This document shows, in pieces, positions 1-7,770 of a stretch of DNA of 64,000 bases. Numbering within the stretch: the stretch's first letter is position 1; the number at the start of each line of letters is the position of its first letter. The stretch is from Roseicyclus sediminis (GTDB taxonomy: Bacteria > Pseudomonadota > Alphaproteobacteria > Rhodobacterales > Rhodobacteraceae): contig NZ_JAOPHT010000003.1 of assembly GCF_025515305.1 (NCBI RefSeq), positions 367,008-431,007 on the forward strand, given 5' to 3'. The notes below the pieces were generated by a model. That model was not told where the DNA came from. It worked only from the letters and a program-made list of their open reading frames with translations, and made no database searches. The position numbers and the translations under genes were made by a program.

Positions 1-1466
1 AGACCTTCCTGCGCGGTTTCGATCGGCCGAACCTGACCCTCGCCTTCGAGGTCAAGAACCAGCCCCGGCAACAGATCCTGAGCTACGCCGCCGCCCGCAA
101 GGGGCAGTCGGGCATCGTCTATTGCGGGACGCGGGCCAAGACCGAGACGCTGGCCCAGGCGCTGCGGGAGGCCGGGCATTCGGCCTGCTACTATCATGGC
201 GGCATGGAGGCCGACGACCGTCGCCAGGTCGAACATCGCTTCGCCACCGAGGACGGGCTGATCGTGGTGGCCACGGTCGCCTTCGGGATGGGCGTGGACA
301 AGCCCGACATCCGCTGGGTCGCGCAGGCCGACCTGCCGAAGTCGATCGAGGCCTATTACCAGGAGATCGGGCGCGCGGGCCGTGACGGGGCGCCGGCGGA
401 CACGCTTACGCTCTATGGTCCGGACGACATCCGCTTCCGCCGCACGCAGATCGACGAGGGGCTCGCCCCGCCGGAACGCAAGGCCGCCGACCACGCCCGG
501 CTGAACGCGCTTCTCGGTCTGGCCGAGGCGACATCCTGCCGGCGTCAGAAGCTTCTGGGTTATTTCGGGGAAAGCTCGGAGCCCTGCGGCAACTGCGATC
601 TCTGCGCCAATGCGCCGGAGGTGTTCGATGCCACGACCGCCGTGCAGAAGGCGCTATCGGCCATCCTGCGCACGGGCGAATGGTTCGGCGCCGGGCATCT
701 TGTCGACATCCTGACCGGGACGGAGACGGAAAAGGTGCGCGCGCGCGGCCATGACCGGCTGCCGACCTTCGGGGTCGGGACGGAGTTCGACCGCAAAGGC
801 TGGCAGGCGGTGTTCCGGCAGATGATGGGCCATGATCTCGTCCGGCCCGACCCCGCCCGCCACGGCGCGCTGCGCCTGACGGAGGCCGCGCGGCCGATCC
901 TGCGCGGCGAGGCGGAGATCGCGCTCAGAAAGGACACCCTGACCACCGGCACGAGGCGGCCCGCCGCCAAGGCGCTGGTGTCCGAGGAGGACGCGCCGCT
1001 TCTCTCGGCGCTGAAGGCCAAGCGCCGGGCGCTGGCCGAGGCTGCGCGTGTCCCCGCCTACGTCATATTCACCGACCGCACGCTGATCGAGATGGCCGAG
1101 ACGCGACCGCAGAGCCTCGACGAGATGGCGCGCATCTCGGGCGTCGGGGCGACGAAGCTGGAGCGATACGGCGCGGCCTTCCTGGAGGTCATCACCGGCG
1201 AGGCCGAGGCGCCCGCCCATCCCGCGCGACGCAAGCTTGCCGGCCGCGAGGCGGGGGCGGTCTACGACCGGCTTCTTTCGGTGCAGGCAGACCTCGCGCG
1301 CGGCGAGACGGGGCTGGACAAGCCCCTGTCCTGTTCTTCGGCGCAGCTTGCGAAACTGGCGGACCTGCGCCCGACCGACCGCGAAACGGTCGAAAGGCTG
1401 CTCGGCGACCGGCGCGCCGAACGTTTCGCCGATGCCTTTCTGGACGTCCTGCGCGCCACGGGCTAG
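1..1466 (+). CDS. recQ: ATP-dependent DNA helicase RecQ (5'-truncated by window edge)
   Basis: 3'-5' DNA helicase of recombination repair. The frame is open from base 3, so the N-terminal ATPase half lies outside the window. Visible in order: the second RecA-like domain with VAFGMGVDKPDIRWV and the motif VI text QEIGRAGRDG (bases 270-390); the RecQ zinc domain, whose four Cys codons lie at 537, 585, 594 and 603; a winged-helix RQC region; an HRDC domain around 1000-1190; and a further HRDC-like repeat up to the stop (about 1255-1460). Tandem HRDC repeats are known in some RecQ proteins. The family assignment is secure; the start cannot be judged. Confidence 0.96.
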   Translation, partial: TFLRGFDRPNLTLAFEVKNQPRQQILSYAAARKGQSGIVYCGTRAKTETLAQALREAGHSACYYHGGMEADDRRQVEHRFATEDGLIVVATVAFGMGVDKPDIRWVAQADLPKSIEAYYQEIGRAGRDGAPADTLTLYGPDDIRFRRTQIDEGLAPPERKAADHARLNALLGLAEATSCRRQKLLGYFGESSEPCGNCDLCANAPEVFDATTAVQKALSAILRTGEWFGAGHLVDILTGTETEKVRARGHDRLPTFGVGTEFDRKGWQAVFRQMMGHDLVRPDPARHGALRLTEAARPILRGEAEIALRKDTLTTGTRRPAAKALVSEEDAPLLSALKAKRRALAEAARVPAYVIFTDRTLIEMAETRPQSLDEMARISGVGATKLERYGAAFLEVITGEAEAPAHPARRKLAGREAGAVYDRLLSVQADLARGETGLDKPLSCSSAQLAKLADLRPTDRETVERLLGDRRAERFADAFLDVLRATG

Positions 1467-1518
1467 GTGCGCAGCTGACGAGACCCGATTGCCCAAGACC
1501 GACGAGGAGGATCGCCCG

Positions 1519-2292
1519 ATGCTGACCGTGATTTCCCCCGCCAAGCGCCTCGACTGGACGCATCGCGACGTGGAGATGACCGCTCCGCGCTTCCAGTCCG
1601 AGGCCGAGGCCCTGGCCGGCACCGCGCGCAAGCTCTCGGTCGAGGAGCTGATGAAGCTCATGGGGATCTCGCGGGACCTCGCGGGTCTGAACGCCGAACG
1701 GTTCGCCCGTTTCGGAGAGGCCGACCTGCGGCCTGCCGCCCTCTGCTTCGCGGGGGACACATATGCGGGGCTCGAGGCCGGAACGCTTGGCGAGGACGCG
1801 CTGCGCTATGCTCAGGGCCATCTGCGCATCCTGTCCGGGCTCTATGGCCTCCTGCGGCCGCTCGACGGGATCGAGGCCTACCGGCTGGAAATGGGCAGTC
1901 GGCTCAAGACGAAGAAGGGGGCGACGCTCTATGAGTGGTGGGGCGACCGGATCGCACGCGCCCTCAACGAAGAGGCCGCGACGGTTGGCGCGGGCACGCT
2001 CGTGAACTGCGCCTCGGTCGAGTATTTCTCGGCTGTGGACCCGCAGGCCCTGAACCTCGACGTGGTGACGCCCGTTTTCCTCGAGGAGAAAGCGGAGGGG
2101 CCGCGCATCGTCAGCTTCTTCGCCAAGAAGGCGCGCGGCGCGATGGCGCGGTTCATCGTCGAGAACCGCCTGACGGAGCCCTCGGAGATCCTCGATTTCG
2201 AGACCGGCGGCTATGTCCATGCGCCGGAACTGAGCGAACCGGGCAAGCCCGCCTTCCTGCGTCGCGCGGCATCCGAGGCGGCGGCGGCCTGA
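1519..2292 (+). CDS. yaaA: peroxide stress protein YaaA (DUF328/UPF0246)
   Basis: 257-residue protein starting MLTVISPAKRLDW, the diagnostic N-terminus of the YaaA family and almost the length of the E. coli protein. In E. coli YaaA is induced by OxyR and limits intracellular free iron during peroxide stress; that role is transferred from the family. The ATG at 1519 follows GAGGAGGA at good spacing and removes a long upstream extension that overlaps recQ. It lies 52 bp behind recQ on the same strand, so co-transcription of the two repair or stress genes is plausible. Confidence 0.93.
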   Translation: MLTVISPAKRLDWTHRDVEMTAPRFQSEAEALAGTARKLSVEELMKLMGISRDLAGLNAERFARFGEADLRPAALCFAGDTYAGLEAGTLGEDALRYAQGHLRILSGLYGLLRPLDGIEAYRLEMGSRLKTKKGATLYEWWGDRIARALNEEAATVGAGTLVNCASVEYFSAVDPQALNLDVVTPVFLEEKAEGPRIVSFFAKKARGAMARFIVENRLTEPSEILDFETGGYVHAPELSEPGKPAFLRRAASEAAAA

Positions 2293-2314
2293 GGCCGGTT
2301 CCGGAGCGATGCGT

Positions 2315-2332
2315 CCACGGGGCCGCCCGTGG
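2315..2332 (+). terminator. hairpin after yaaA
   Basis: CCACGGG-GCCG-CCCGTGG, a perfect 7-bp stem with a 4-nt loop, lies 22 bp past the yaaA stop. It sits between convergent genes and could end transcription from either side. There is no U-run, as is common in high-G+C alphaproteobacteria. Confidence 0.45.
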
Positions 2333-2347
2333 CCGTAGTCGCGTTGC

Positions 2348-2367
2348 GTATTTGGAGAAAGATGAAG
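2348..2367. repeat. GTATTTGGAGAAAGATGAAG intergenic element
   Basis: This AT-richer 20-mer lies between the yaaA hairpin and the 3' end of the convergent DUF1244 gene. From memory, near-identical strings of the form GTATTT..(A)AAGATGAAG recur after genes in Rhodobacteraceae. I see only this copy in the window, so its repeat status is recollection, not observation. Confidence 0.3.
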
Positions 2368-2394
2368 GGCGCGTCGGCGACCAGGGCCCGGGGG

Positions 2395-2691
2395 TCAGCC
2401 GTGTGGGTTCGACTTCTCGAAGGCCGCCTTCTGCGCGTCCGAAGCCTCGGTCTGGTATTTCGCCTTCCACTCGGAATAGGGCATGCCGTAGACCGCTTCG
2501 CGCGCGGTGTCCCGGTCCATCTCGATGCCCATCCCGGCGGCGGCTTCCTCGTACCAGCGGCTGAGGCAGTTGCGGCAGAACCCGGCCAGGTTCATCAGGT
2601 CGATGTTCTGGACATCCTTGCGCTCGTCGAGGTGCTGCAGCAGGCGGCGGAAGGCGGCGGCCTCCAGTTCGAGCCTCGTCTGTTCGTCCAT
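2395..2691 (-). CDS. DUF1244 domain protein
   Basis: 98-residue acidic protein beginning MDEQTRLELEAA, with the conserved block NLAGFCRNCLSRWYEEAA followed by EAVYGMPYSEWKAKYQ. These match the alpha/gammaproteobacterial DUF1244 family of about 100 residues, whose function is unknown. The start is fixed by GGAGGATCC immediately upstream. A longer in-frame start at 2778 would overlap the neighbouring amidohydrolase gene and has no ribosome site. The Cys pair in the CRNC block may bind metal, which is inference. Confidence 0.88.
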   Translation of the reverse strand: MDEQTRLELEAAAFRRLLQHLDERKDVQNIDLMNLAGFCRNCLSRWYEEAAAGMGIEMDRDTAREAVYGMPYSEWKAKYQTEASDAQKAAFEKSNPHG

Positions 2692-2716
2692 GTCGGATCC
2701 TCCGGTTCGGCTATGC

Positions 2717-3454
2717 TCAGACCTCGGAAATCCGCAGCGCCGCGTCAAGCATGGGCGCGAGGCGGAGGCCCCAGGCACGCTGTTGCTCCGGCGTCGAGAT
2801 CAGGTCGTTGCGGACCTCGACCAGGACATGGGGCAAGCCGTTCTGCACGCCGTGCCGGTCAAGGGCATCGCCGGGCAGGTGCCCCGAATAGGGCTGGTTG
2901 TCGCCGACGCAAAGGTCTGGCTCGGCGTTGAGCCGCGCGAGCAAGGGCAGCGCGAGCCGCGTGTCGCCGGCATAGAGCACGCCGACATGCCAGGGGCGCG
3001 GCGGGCGGCCAACGAATTGCGGTGTGAAGGAATGCACGGCGACGATCACCGGAGCCTCGCGTGCGGCGAGAAGCGTCTCGATTCCGCGATGATAGGGGCG
3101 GTGATAGAGGGCGAGGCGGCGCTCGACCTCGGCGGCGTCTGCGTGGCGGTTCGCGGCGATGATCGCGCCGTCGTAGATCTTCATGAGAAGCGTCGGGTCG
3201 TCCTCGCCCCGGTTGGGGTCGATCACCAGGCGCGAGAAATCCGACAGGATCGCCGGCGCGTCGAGCGCCTCGGCCAGCGCGCGGGCGACACCGGCCGCGC
3301 CCACGTCGTAGGCGATGTGCCGCTCCATGTCCTCGCGCGGGAGGCCGAGGTCGCCGCCGGCCACCTCCGGCGGCACACGGTTCGAGGCATGGTCGCAGGT
3401 GACGACCCAGCGCGACCGTCGCGTTGCGCCCTCGATATGGAAGGGGTCCGTCAT
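2717..3454 (-). CDS. N-formylglutamate amidohydrolase family protein
   Basis: 245-residue protein starting MTDPFHIEGATRRSR. Family motifs are VVTCDHASNRVP near the N-terminus, DVGAAGVARALAEALDAP, SRLVIDPNRG, VAVHSFTPQF and, near the C-terminus, HVLVEVRNDLI. The family (PF05013) contains HutG-type N-formylglutamate deformylases. No hut genes are adjacent, so the true substrate is uncertain. It lies 25 bp upstream of the DUF1244 gene on the same strand and probably shares its transcript. A 430-codon extension upstream is out of character for the family and was not used. Confidence 0.85.
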   Translation of the reverse strand: MTDPFHIEGATRRSRWVVTCDHASNRVPPEVAGGDLGLPREDMERHIAYDVGAAGVARALAEALDAPAILSDFSRLVIDPNRGEDDPTLLMKIYDGAIIAANRHADAAEVERRLALYHRPYHRGIETLLAAREAPVIVAVHSFTPQFVGRPPRPWHVGVLYAGDTRLALPLLARLNAEPDLCVGDNQPYSGHLPGDALDRHGVQNGLPHVLVEVRNDLISTPEQQRAWGLRLAPMLDAALRISEV

Positions 3455-3603
3455 GCGCCCGTTGCCTCGACGTGTTCCGAGGCGGGGACATAGGCGAGGC
3501 GGCGAGGGATGGAAAGGCGGCACGGCAGGCACCGGCGCGGCAATGCGCGCCAATGCGCAGTTGTCCTGCCGCCGGGAATGCGCCAAGAGGGGCGCACACC
3601 CGA

Positions 3604-3617
3604 TGTGAGCGGTAACA
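3604..3617. promoter_or_regulatory. LacI-type operator candidate upstream of pyk (CceR-like)
   Basis: TGTGAGCGGTAACA, 75 bp before the pyk start. As I remember it, the operator of the LacI-family carbon regulator CceR of Rhodobacter approximates TGTTAnCGnTAACA, which this matches with one mismatch. Its position in the 237-bp gap before a glycolytic gene fits. The regulator itself is not in the window. Confidence 0.35.
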
Positions 3618-3691
3618 TGAGCCGGCCGGAACCGGCCCGATGGAACCGCCGAGGGGAAGACAGGGACGGCATACTGGACACGGGCAGAGCC

Positions 3692-5140
3692 ATGAAACGC
3701 GCAAGAAACGTAAAGATCGTAGCCACTCTGGGCCCCGCATCCGAGGGATACGACATGATCCGCCAGCTTTTCGAGGCGGGTGCCGACGTGTTCCGCCTGA
3801 ACATGAGCCACGGCGGTCATGACGAGATCCGCGCGCGCCACGCCGCGATCCGGCAGGTCGAGAAGGACACGGGCCGTCCGATCGCCATTCTCGCCGACCT
3901 TCAGGGCCCGAAACTGCGCTGCGGCAGCTTTGCCAACGGCGAGGGATACGACCTCGAGGACGGCGCGACATTCCGCTTCGATCTGGACCCGACCCCTGGC
4001 GATGCCATGCGGGTGCAGCTTCCGCACAAGGAGATCTTCGAGGCGCTCGAACCCGGTTCACGCCTTCTCGTGAACGACGGCAAGGTGCGTCTGCGGGTCG
4101 ATGCCTGCGGTCCCGACTTCGCCGATTGCACGGTGGTTGCGGGCGGGCCGATCTCGAACCGCAAGGGCGTGAACGTGCCCGACGTGGTCCTGCCGCTGGC
4201 CGCCCTGTCCGAAAAGGACCGCAACGACCTCGAGTTCGTGTGCCAGCTCGGCGTCGACTGGCTCGCGCTCAGCTTCGTGCAGCGCGCCGCCGACGTGCAG
4301 GAGGCCCGGGCGCTCGCCAGGGGCCGGGCCGCGATCCTGTCGAAGATCGAGAAGCCGGCGGCGGTTCAGGCCTTCGACGAGATCCTCGCGGCTTCGGACG
4401 GCATCATGGTGGCCCGCGGCGATCTCGGGGTGGAGCTTCCGGTTCATGCCGTGCCGCCGATCCAGAAGCGCCTGGTTCGCAAGTGCCGCGCCGCCGCGAA
4501 GCCCGTGATCGTCGCCACCCAGATGCTGGAGAGCATGATCGAGAGCCCGATGCCCACCCGTGCCGAGGTCTCGGATGTTGCGACCGCGCTCTATGAAGGT
4601 GCGGACGCGGTGATGCTGAGCGCGGAATCGGCCGCGGGAAGCTACCCGATCGAGGCCGTGACGACGATGCACAACGTCGCAGTCGAGGTCGAGAGCGACA
4701 CGAATTTTCCCGACATCATGCAGGCCTCCCGCGTGGTGCAGCGGAACTCGACCGCCGATGCCATCGTCGCCGCCGCGCGCGAGATCGCCGAGACGGTCGA
4801 CATCAAGGCGATCTGCTGCTTCACCCAGTCCGGCAAGACCGCCGCGCTTGTTGCGCGGGAGCGTCCGCGCGTCCCGATCCTGGCGCTGACGCCGCTGATC
4901 GACGTGGCGCGGCGGATGTGCCTGACCTGGGGGATCGTGAACTACGTCACCGAGGAGCAGCACCGCTTCAAGGGGGCCGTGGTGAACGCCGCGCGCGCCG
5001 CACGGTCGGGTGGCTATGCCACCGAGGAAGACCAGATCATCGTTGTTGCGGGCGTTCCCTTCAACGTGCAGGGTTCCACCAACATCCTGCGCGTCGCCCC
5101 CTGCGCAGAGCGGCTGATCTACGCCACCGATCCCGAGTGA
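3692..5140 (+). CDS. pyk: pyruvate kinase
   Basis: 482-residue enzyme converting phosphoenolpyruvate and ADP to pyruvate and ATP. Motifs: KIVATLGPAS at the N-terminus, RLNMSHGGHDEIR, the B-domain after ILADLQGPKLR, the active-site stretch MVARGDLGVELP and KPVIVATQMLESM, and the C-terminal allosteric domain ending around ERLIYATDPE. The ATG at 3692 gives the usual N-terminus MKRARNVKIVATLGP; longer in-frame starts add 60 unrelated residues. Upstream lies a LacI-type operator candidate. A small membrane-protein gene follows after 7 bp. Confidence 0.97.
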   Translation: MKRARNVKIVATLGPASEGYDMIRQLFEAGADVFRLNMSHGGHDEIRARHAAIRQVEKDTGRPIAILADLQGPKLRCGSFANGEGYDLEDGATFRFDLDPTPGDAMRVQLPHKEIFEALEPGSRLLVNDGKVRLRVDACGPDFADCTVVAGGPISNRKGVNVPDVVLPLAALSEKDRNDLEFVCQLGVDWLALSFVQRAADVQEARALARGRAAILSKIEKPAAVQAFDEILAASDGIMVARGDLGVELPVHAVPPIQKRLVRKCRAAAKPVIVATQMLESMIESPMPTRAEVSDVATALYEGADAVMLSAESAAGSYPIEAVTTMHNVAVEVESDTNFPDIMQASRVVQRNSTADAIVAAAREIAETVDIKAICCFTQSGKTAALVARERPRVPILALTPLIDVARRMCLTWGIVNYVTEEQHRFKGAVVNAARAARSGGYATEEDQIIVVAGVPFNVQGSTNILRVAPCAERLIYATDPE

Positions 5141-5147
5141 CATATCC

Positions 5148-5378
5148 ATGGCCATCGGCTCGGACATCCTGATCGTCATCGCGACGACGGTCTGCGTCTT
5201 TTCCATCGCCTCGGTCGTGGCGGGATGGGCGGTCAGGGTCTGGCCGGTGATGGCGCTTGTCTCGCTGGCGATCGGGCTGGGGCTGTTCGCGTTCGTGCAT
5301 GTCTCGGTCGATGGCGGGCTCGCCCTGCGCGATGTGCCCGACGCCTTCATCCTCGTCGCCGCGCGTATCCTGAACTGA
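5148..5378 (+). CDS. small two-helix membrane protein, unknown function
   Basis: 76 residues, MAIGSDILIVIATTVCV onwards, with two hydrophobic segments (about 7-27 and 32-52) separated by WAVRVWP, then a short tail. It starts 7 bp behind pyk and is therefore likely translated from the pyk transcript. I recognise no family. The hydrophobic pattern and the tight spacing make it more likely real than a chance ORF. It could be a Rhodobacteraceae-specific inner-membrane protein. Confidence 0.65.
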   Translation: MAIGSDILIVIATTVCVFSIASVVAGWAVRVWPVMALVSLAIGLGLFAFVHVSVDGGLALRDVPDAFILVAARILN

Positions 5379-5395
5379 TTGCCCGAGCTGAAGCC

Positions 5396-5424
5396 TTGCC
5401 AGCCCACGCCTTTGGCTGTATGCG
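5396..5424 (+). promoter_or_regulatory. candidate sigma-70 promoter for rpmI-rplT
   Basis: TTGCCA, a 17-bp spacer, then TATGCG, ending 79 bp before the rpmI start. The spacing is ideal but the -10 is weak. No infC precedes these ribosomal genes here, so a local promoter is expected. Confidence 0.35.
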
Positions 5425-5502
5425 ACCCGCTCCAACGGCGCGGCCGGCCAGAACGGCATGCCGAGTCGCGCCCGAACCGACCCTACGAGACAGGAGACGG
5501 AA

Positions 5503-5703
5503 ATGCCGAAGATGAAGACCAAGTCGAGCGCCAAGAAGCGCTTCAAGGTGACCGGCACCGGCAAGGTGGTGGCGGCGCAGGCCGGCAAGCGGCACGGGAT
5601 GATCAAGCGGACGAACAAGTTCATCCGCAACGCACGGGGCACGACCACGCTGTCGGACGCCGATGCGAAGATCGTCAAGTCCTACATGCCCTACGACCGC
5701 TGA
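5503..5703 (+). CDS. rpmI: 50S ribosomal protein L35
   Basis: 66-residue basic protein [20 protein letters not shown]..., the invariant L35 N-terminus, also containing KRHGMIKRT. It is a component of the large ribosomal subunit. The start is preceded by CAGGAGACGGAA. rplT follows 12 bp downstream, the usual L35-L20 pair. infC, the common first gene of this operon in many bacteria, is absent; pyk and a small membrane-protein gene lie upstream instead. Confidence 0.97.
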   Translation: MPKMKTKSSAKKRFKVTGTGKVVAAQAGKRHGMIKRTNKFIRNARGTTTLSDADAKIVKSYMPYDR

Positions 5704-5715
5704 GGAGGCCGCACC

Positions 5716-6075
5716 ATGTCCCGCACCAAAGGTGGAACCGTCACCCATCGCCGCCACAAGAAGGTTCTTGACGCGGCCAAAGGCTACTACGGCGCACGGT
5801 CGCGGAGCTTCCGCACCGCGACCCAGGCCGTCGACAAGGCCAACCAGTACGCGACGCGCGACCGCAAGGCCCGCAAGCGCCAGTTCCGCGCATTGTGGAT
5901 CCAGCGGATCAATGCCGCTGTCCGCGCGCACGATGAATCGCTGACCTACTCGCGCTTCATCAACGGCCTGCTGAAGGCCGGGATCGAGGTGGACCGCAAG
6001 GTTCTGGCCGATCTCGCCATCCACGAGCCCGACGCATTCGGCGCCATCGTGGCACAGGCGAAGGCCGCTCTCTGA
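5716..6075 (+). CDS. rplT: 50S ribosomal protein L20
   Basis: 119-residue L20, needed early in assembly of the 50S subunit. It starts [30 protein letters not shown] (shown here only as the family hallmark; key parts are the RRHKK block and GYYG) and ends in the usual C-terminal region with [19 protein letters not shown] lies just before the ATG. A strong hairpin follows the stop, so rpmI-rplT can end there although pheS follows on the same strand. Confidence 0.97.
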   Translation: MSRTKGGTVTHRRHKKVLDAAKGYYGARSRSFRTATQAVDKANQYATRDRKARKRQFRALWIQRINAAVRAHDESLTYSRFINGLLKAGIEVDRKVLADLAIHEPDAFGAIVAQAKAAL

Positions 6076-6100
6076 GATCGTCCGGAAACGGATGCTGACA

Positions 6101-6120
6101 GGGCCGCCTTCGGGCGGCCC
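6101..6120 (+). terminator. Rho-independent-like terminator after rplT
   Basis: GGGCCGCC-TTCG-GGCGGCCC, a perfect 8-bp GC stem closed by a stable UUCG tetraloop, 25 bp after the rplT stop and followed by TTCGCGTTCG. It separates the ribosomal genes from pheS. Confidence 0.75.
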
Positions 6121-6203
6121 TTCGCGTTCGGGGCGGACGCTTGCAATCCGGGGGGTGCGTGGTAGGTGAAACGGCGCATTCGAGAGGCACGGAGACGGCG
6201 AAG

Positions 6204-7277
6204 ATGGACGGGTTGGATCAGCTGAAATCGGACTGGCTGGGCCGGATCGGGCAGGCCTCGGACGAGGCCGCGCTGGAAGAGCTGCGCGTCGCCGCGCTGG
6301 GAAAGAAGGGCGACATCAGCCTGCGGATGCGCGAACTGGGCAAGATGAGCCCGGAGGAGCGGCAGGTCGCGGGCCCCGCGCTCAACGCGCTCAAGGACGA
6401 GGTGAACGCCGCCCTGACCGCCAAGAAGGCGGCGCTGGCCGATGCCGCGCTGGACGAACGGCTGCGGGCCGAATGGCTCGACGTGACGCTGCCCGCGCGG
6501 CACCGGCGGGTCGGCACCATCCATCCCGTCTCCCAGGTGACGGAGGAGGTCACCGCGATCTTCGCCGACATGGGCTTCGCCGTGGCAGAGGGCCCGCAGG
6601 TCGAGACCGACTGGTACAACTTCGACGCGCTGAACATCCCCGGCCACCACCCCGCGCGGGCCGAGATGGACACGTTCTACATGGCGCGGGTCGAGGGCGA
6701 TAACCGCCCGCCGCACGTGTTGCGCACGCACACCAGCCCCGTGCAGATCCGCCACATGGAGGCCTACGGGGCGCCGTGCCGCGTGATCGCGCCGGGCCGC
6801 GTCTACCGCGCCGACTACGACCAGACGCACACGCCCATGTTCCACCAGGTCGAGGGTCTGGCCATCGACCGCGACATCTCCATGGCGAACCTCAAGTGGA
6901 CGCTGGAGGAGTTCTTCTCGGCCTATTTCGGCACGAAGGTCCGCACCCGCTTCCGCGCCTCGCACTTCCCGTTCACCGAGCCGTCCGCCGAGGTCGACAT
7001 CCAGTGTTCGTGGGAAGGCGGCACGGTGAAGGTGGGCGAAGGCGACGACTGGCTTGAGGTGCTGGGCTCGGGCATGGTGCACCCGAAGGTGCTTGAGGCG
7101 GGCAAGATCGACCCGGCGGAATGGCAGGGCTTCGCGTTTGGCATGGGCATCGACCGGATCGCGATGCTGAAATACGGGATCCCGGATCTCAGGGCGTTCT
7201 TCGACAGCGACCTTCGCTGGCTGCGGCACTATGGGTTCAGCGCGCTGGAGGTGCCGACGGTTCACGCGGGGATGTGA
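6204..7277 (+). CDS. pheS: phenylalanyl-tRNA synthetase alpha subunit
   Basis: 357-residue catalytic subunit of the class II PheRS tetramer, which charges tRNA-Phe. It begins [16 protein letters not shown], with the N-terminal coiled coil around residues 1-90, then the catalytic core including [23 protein letters not shown], the motif 2 region [21 protein letters not shown], and motif 3 [18 protein letters not shown]. The ATG at 6204 follows GGAGACGGCGAAG. Unusually, pheT does not follow directly: about 490 bp with its own promoter and palindrome intervene. Confidence 0.97.
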   Translation: MDGLDQLKSDWLGRIGQASDEAALEELRVAALGKKGDISLRMRELGKMSPEERQVAGPALNALKDEVNAALTAKKAALADAALDERLRAEWLDVTLPARHRRVGTIHPVSQVTEEVTAIFADMGFAVAEGPQVETDWYNFDALNIPGHHPARAEMDTFYMARVEGDNRPPHVLRTHTSPVQIRHMEAYGAPCRVIAPGRVYRADYDQTHTPMFHQVEGLAIDRDISMANLKWTLEEFFSAYFGTKVRTRFRASHFPFTEPSAEVDIQCSWEGGTVKVGEGDDWLEVLGSGMVHPKVLEAGKIDPAEWQGFAFGMGIDRIAMLKYGIPDLRAFFDSDLRWLRHYGFSALEVPTVHAGM

Positions 7278-7312
7278 GATAACCCGCTGGCCTGGCTACA
7301 TTTAGCGGTCGA

Positions 7313-7341
7313 TTGACATTTACCTCAAGATGTGGTAGAAA
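7313..7341 (+). promoter_or_regulatory. near-consensus sigma-70 promoter between pheS and pheT
   Basis: TTGACA (7313-7318), a 17-bp spacer, then TAGAAA (7336-7341) with an extended -10 TG at 7333-7334. The -35 is perfect, which is uncommon in high-G+C alphaproteobacteria. The expected transcription start (7347-7349) falls inside the left arm of the adjacent palindrome. Confidence 0.6.
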
Positions 7342-7342
7342 C

Positions 7343-7385
7343 AGCGTCTAAGCTGAGGGGGCGAAGCCCCCTCAGCTTAGACGCT
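7343..7385 (+). repeat. 20-bp perfect inverted repeat with 3-nt loop
   Basis: The left arm (7343-7362, AGCGTCTAAGCTGAGGGGGC) and right arm (7366-7385) are perfectly complementary around loop GAA. The palindrome begins 2 bp after the predicted -10 and ends directly before an ATG at 7386. It could be an operator over the start site, a 5' RNA hairpin that sequesters ribosome access, or a terminator for pheS. The AGGGGG that could act as a ribosome site is buried in the stem. Confidence 0.85.
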
Positions 7386-7526
7386 ATGCGTAAATCATTG
7401 AAACGCTTGCAAAAATTCGTTAGGCGGGCTGCCGCGGCAGACATAAAGCGCTTCATCCGAGTGTTCCTTTACGATTTGGTTCGAGGTTTAGTCATCGCAT
7501 CAATTATACGCCTTTTTCTCTACTAA
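7386..7526 (+). CDS. putative 46-residue cationic amphipathic peptide
   Basis: ATG directly after the palindrome; 46 codons to TAA. The N-terminus MRKSLKRLQKFVRR is strongly basic and the C-terminus (LVRGLVIASIIRLFLY) is hydrophobic. There are 12 Lys/Arg against 2 Asp, net about +10. The coding stretch is about 44% G+C by hand count, far below its neighbours, which suggests foreign origin. It resembles membrane-active toxin or leader peptides in composition only; no family is recognised. A longer in-frame ATG at 7332 lies inside the promoter. Coding status is unproven. Confidence 0.4.
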   Translation: MRKSLKRLQKFVRRAAAADIKRFIRVFLYDLVRGLVIASIIRLFLY

Positions 7527-7549
7527 GCATATCAAAAATATAGAAAATA

Positions 7550-7563
7550 AAGCCGTTCGGCTT
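7550..7563. terminator. small hairpin after the 46-codon ORF
   Basis: AAGCC-GTTC-GGCTT, 23 bp past the TAA. On the minus strand it is followed by a T-rich run (from 7549 down to 7534), so as a terminator it would work better leftward; on the plus strand only CTTGGGTCT follows. Confidence 0.35.
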
Positions 7564-7639
7564 CTTGGGTCTGCATGTCGATGACGCTCTAGGCTCCTCT
7601 TGCACGGGAGTAATGGCGATGATTGGCGACGCGCGAGAT

Positions 7640-7672
7640 GTGTCCCGCCGCACCTCCCGCACCGCGGGACAC
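7640..7672 (+). promoter_or_regulatory. pheT leader hairpin
   Basis: GTGTCCCGC (7640-7648) pairs perfectly with GCGGGACAC (7664-7672) across a 15-nt loop. A second small stem, CCGGG/CCCGG, lies at 7708-7725. These sit in the 240 bp before pheT and could be 5' UTR structure or a terminator of the islet transcript. I see no T-box elements and no Phe-rich leader peptide of the pheM type. Confidence 0.35.
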
Positions 7673-7770
7673 TTCCCGCCTCAAGGAAGACCGGCACCCA
7701 CCCTCCGCCGGGCTTCCCTTCCCGGGGACCTTGCGCTAATCGCCTCACGGTCACGAAGGAGCGCCGCGAG

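Noticed and set aside
2717..4027. Extended N-terminus for the amidohydrolase-like gene
   Set aside because: The extension runs through the pyk promoter region and into pyk; the family N-terminus and length fit the ATG at 3454.
7640..7770. T-box or Phe-rich attenuator before pheT
   Set aside because: No AGGGUGGNACCGCG-like T-box sequence and no run of Phe codons in a leader ORF; only generic hairpins are seen.
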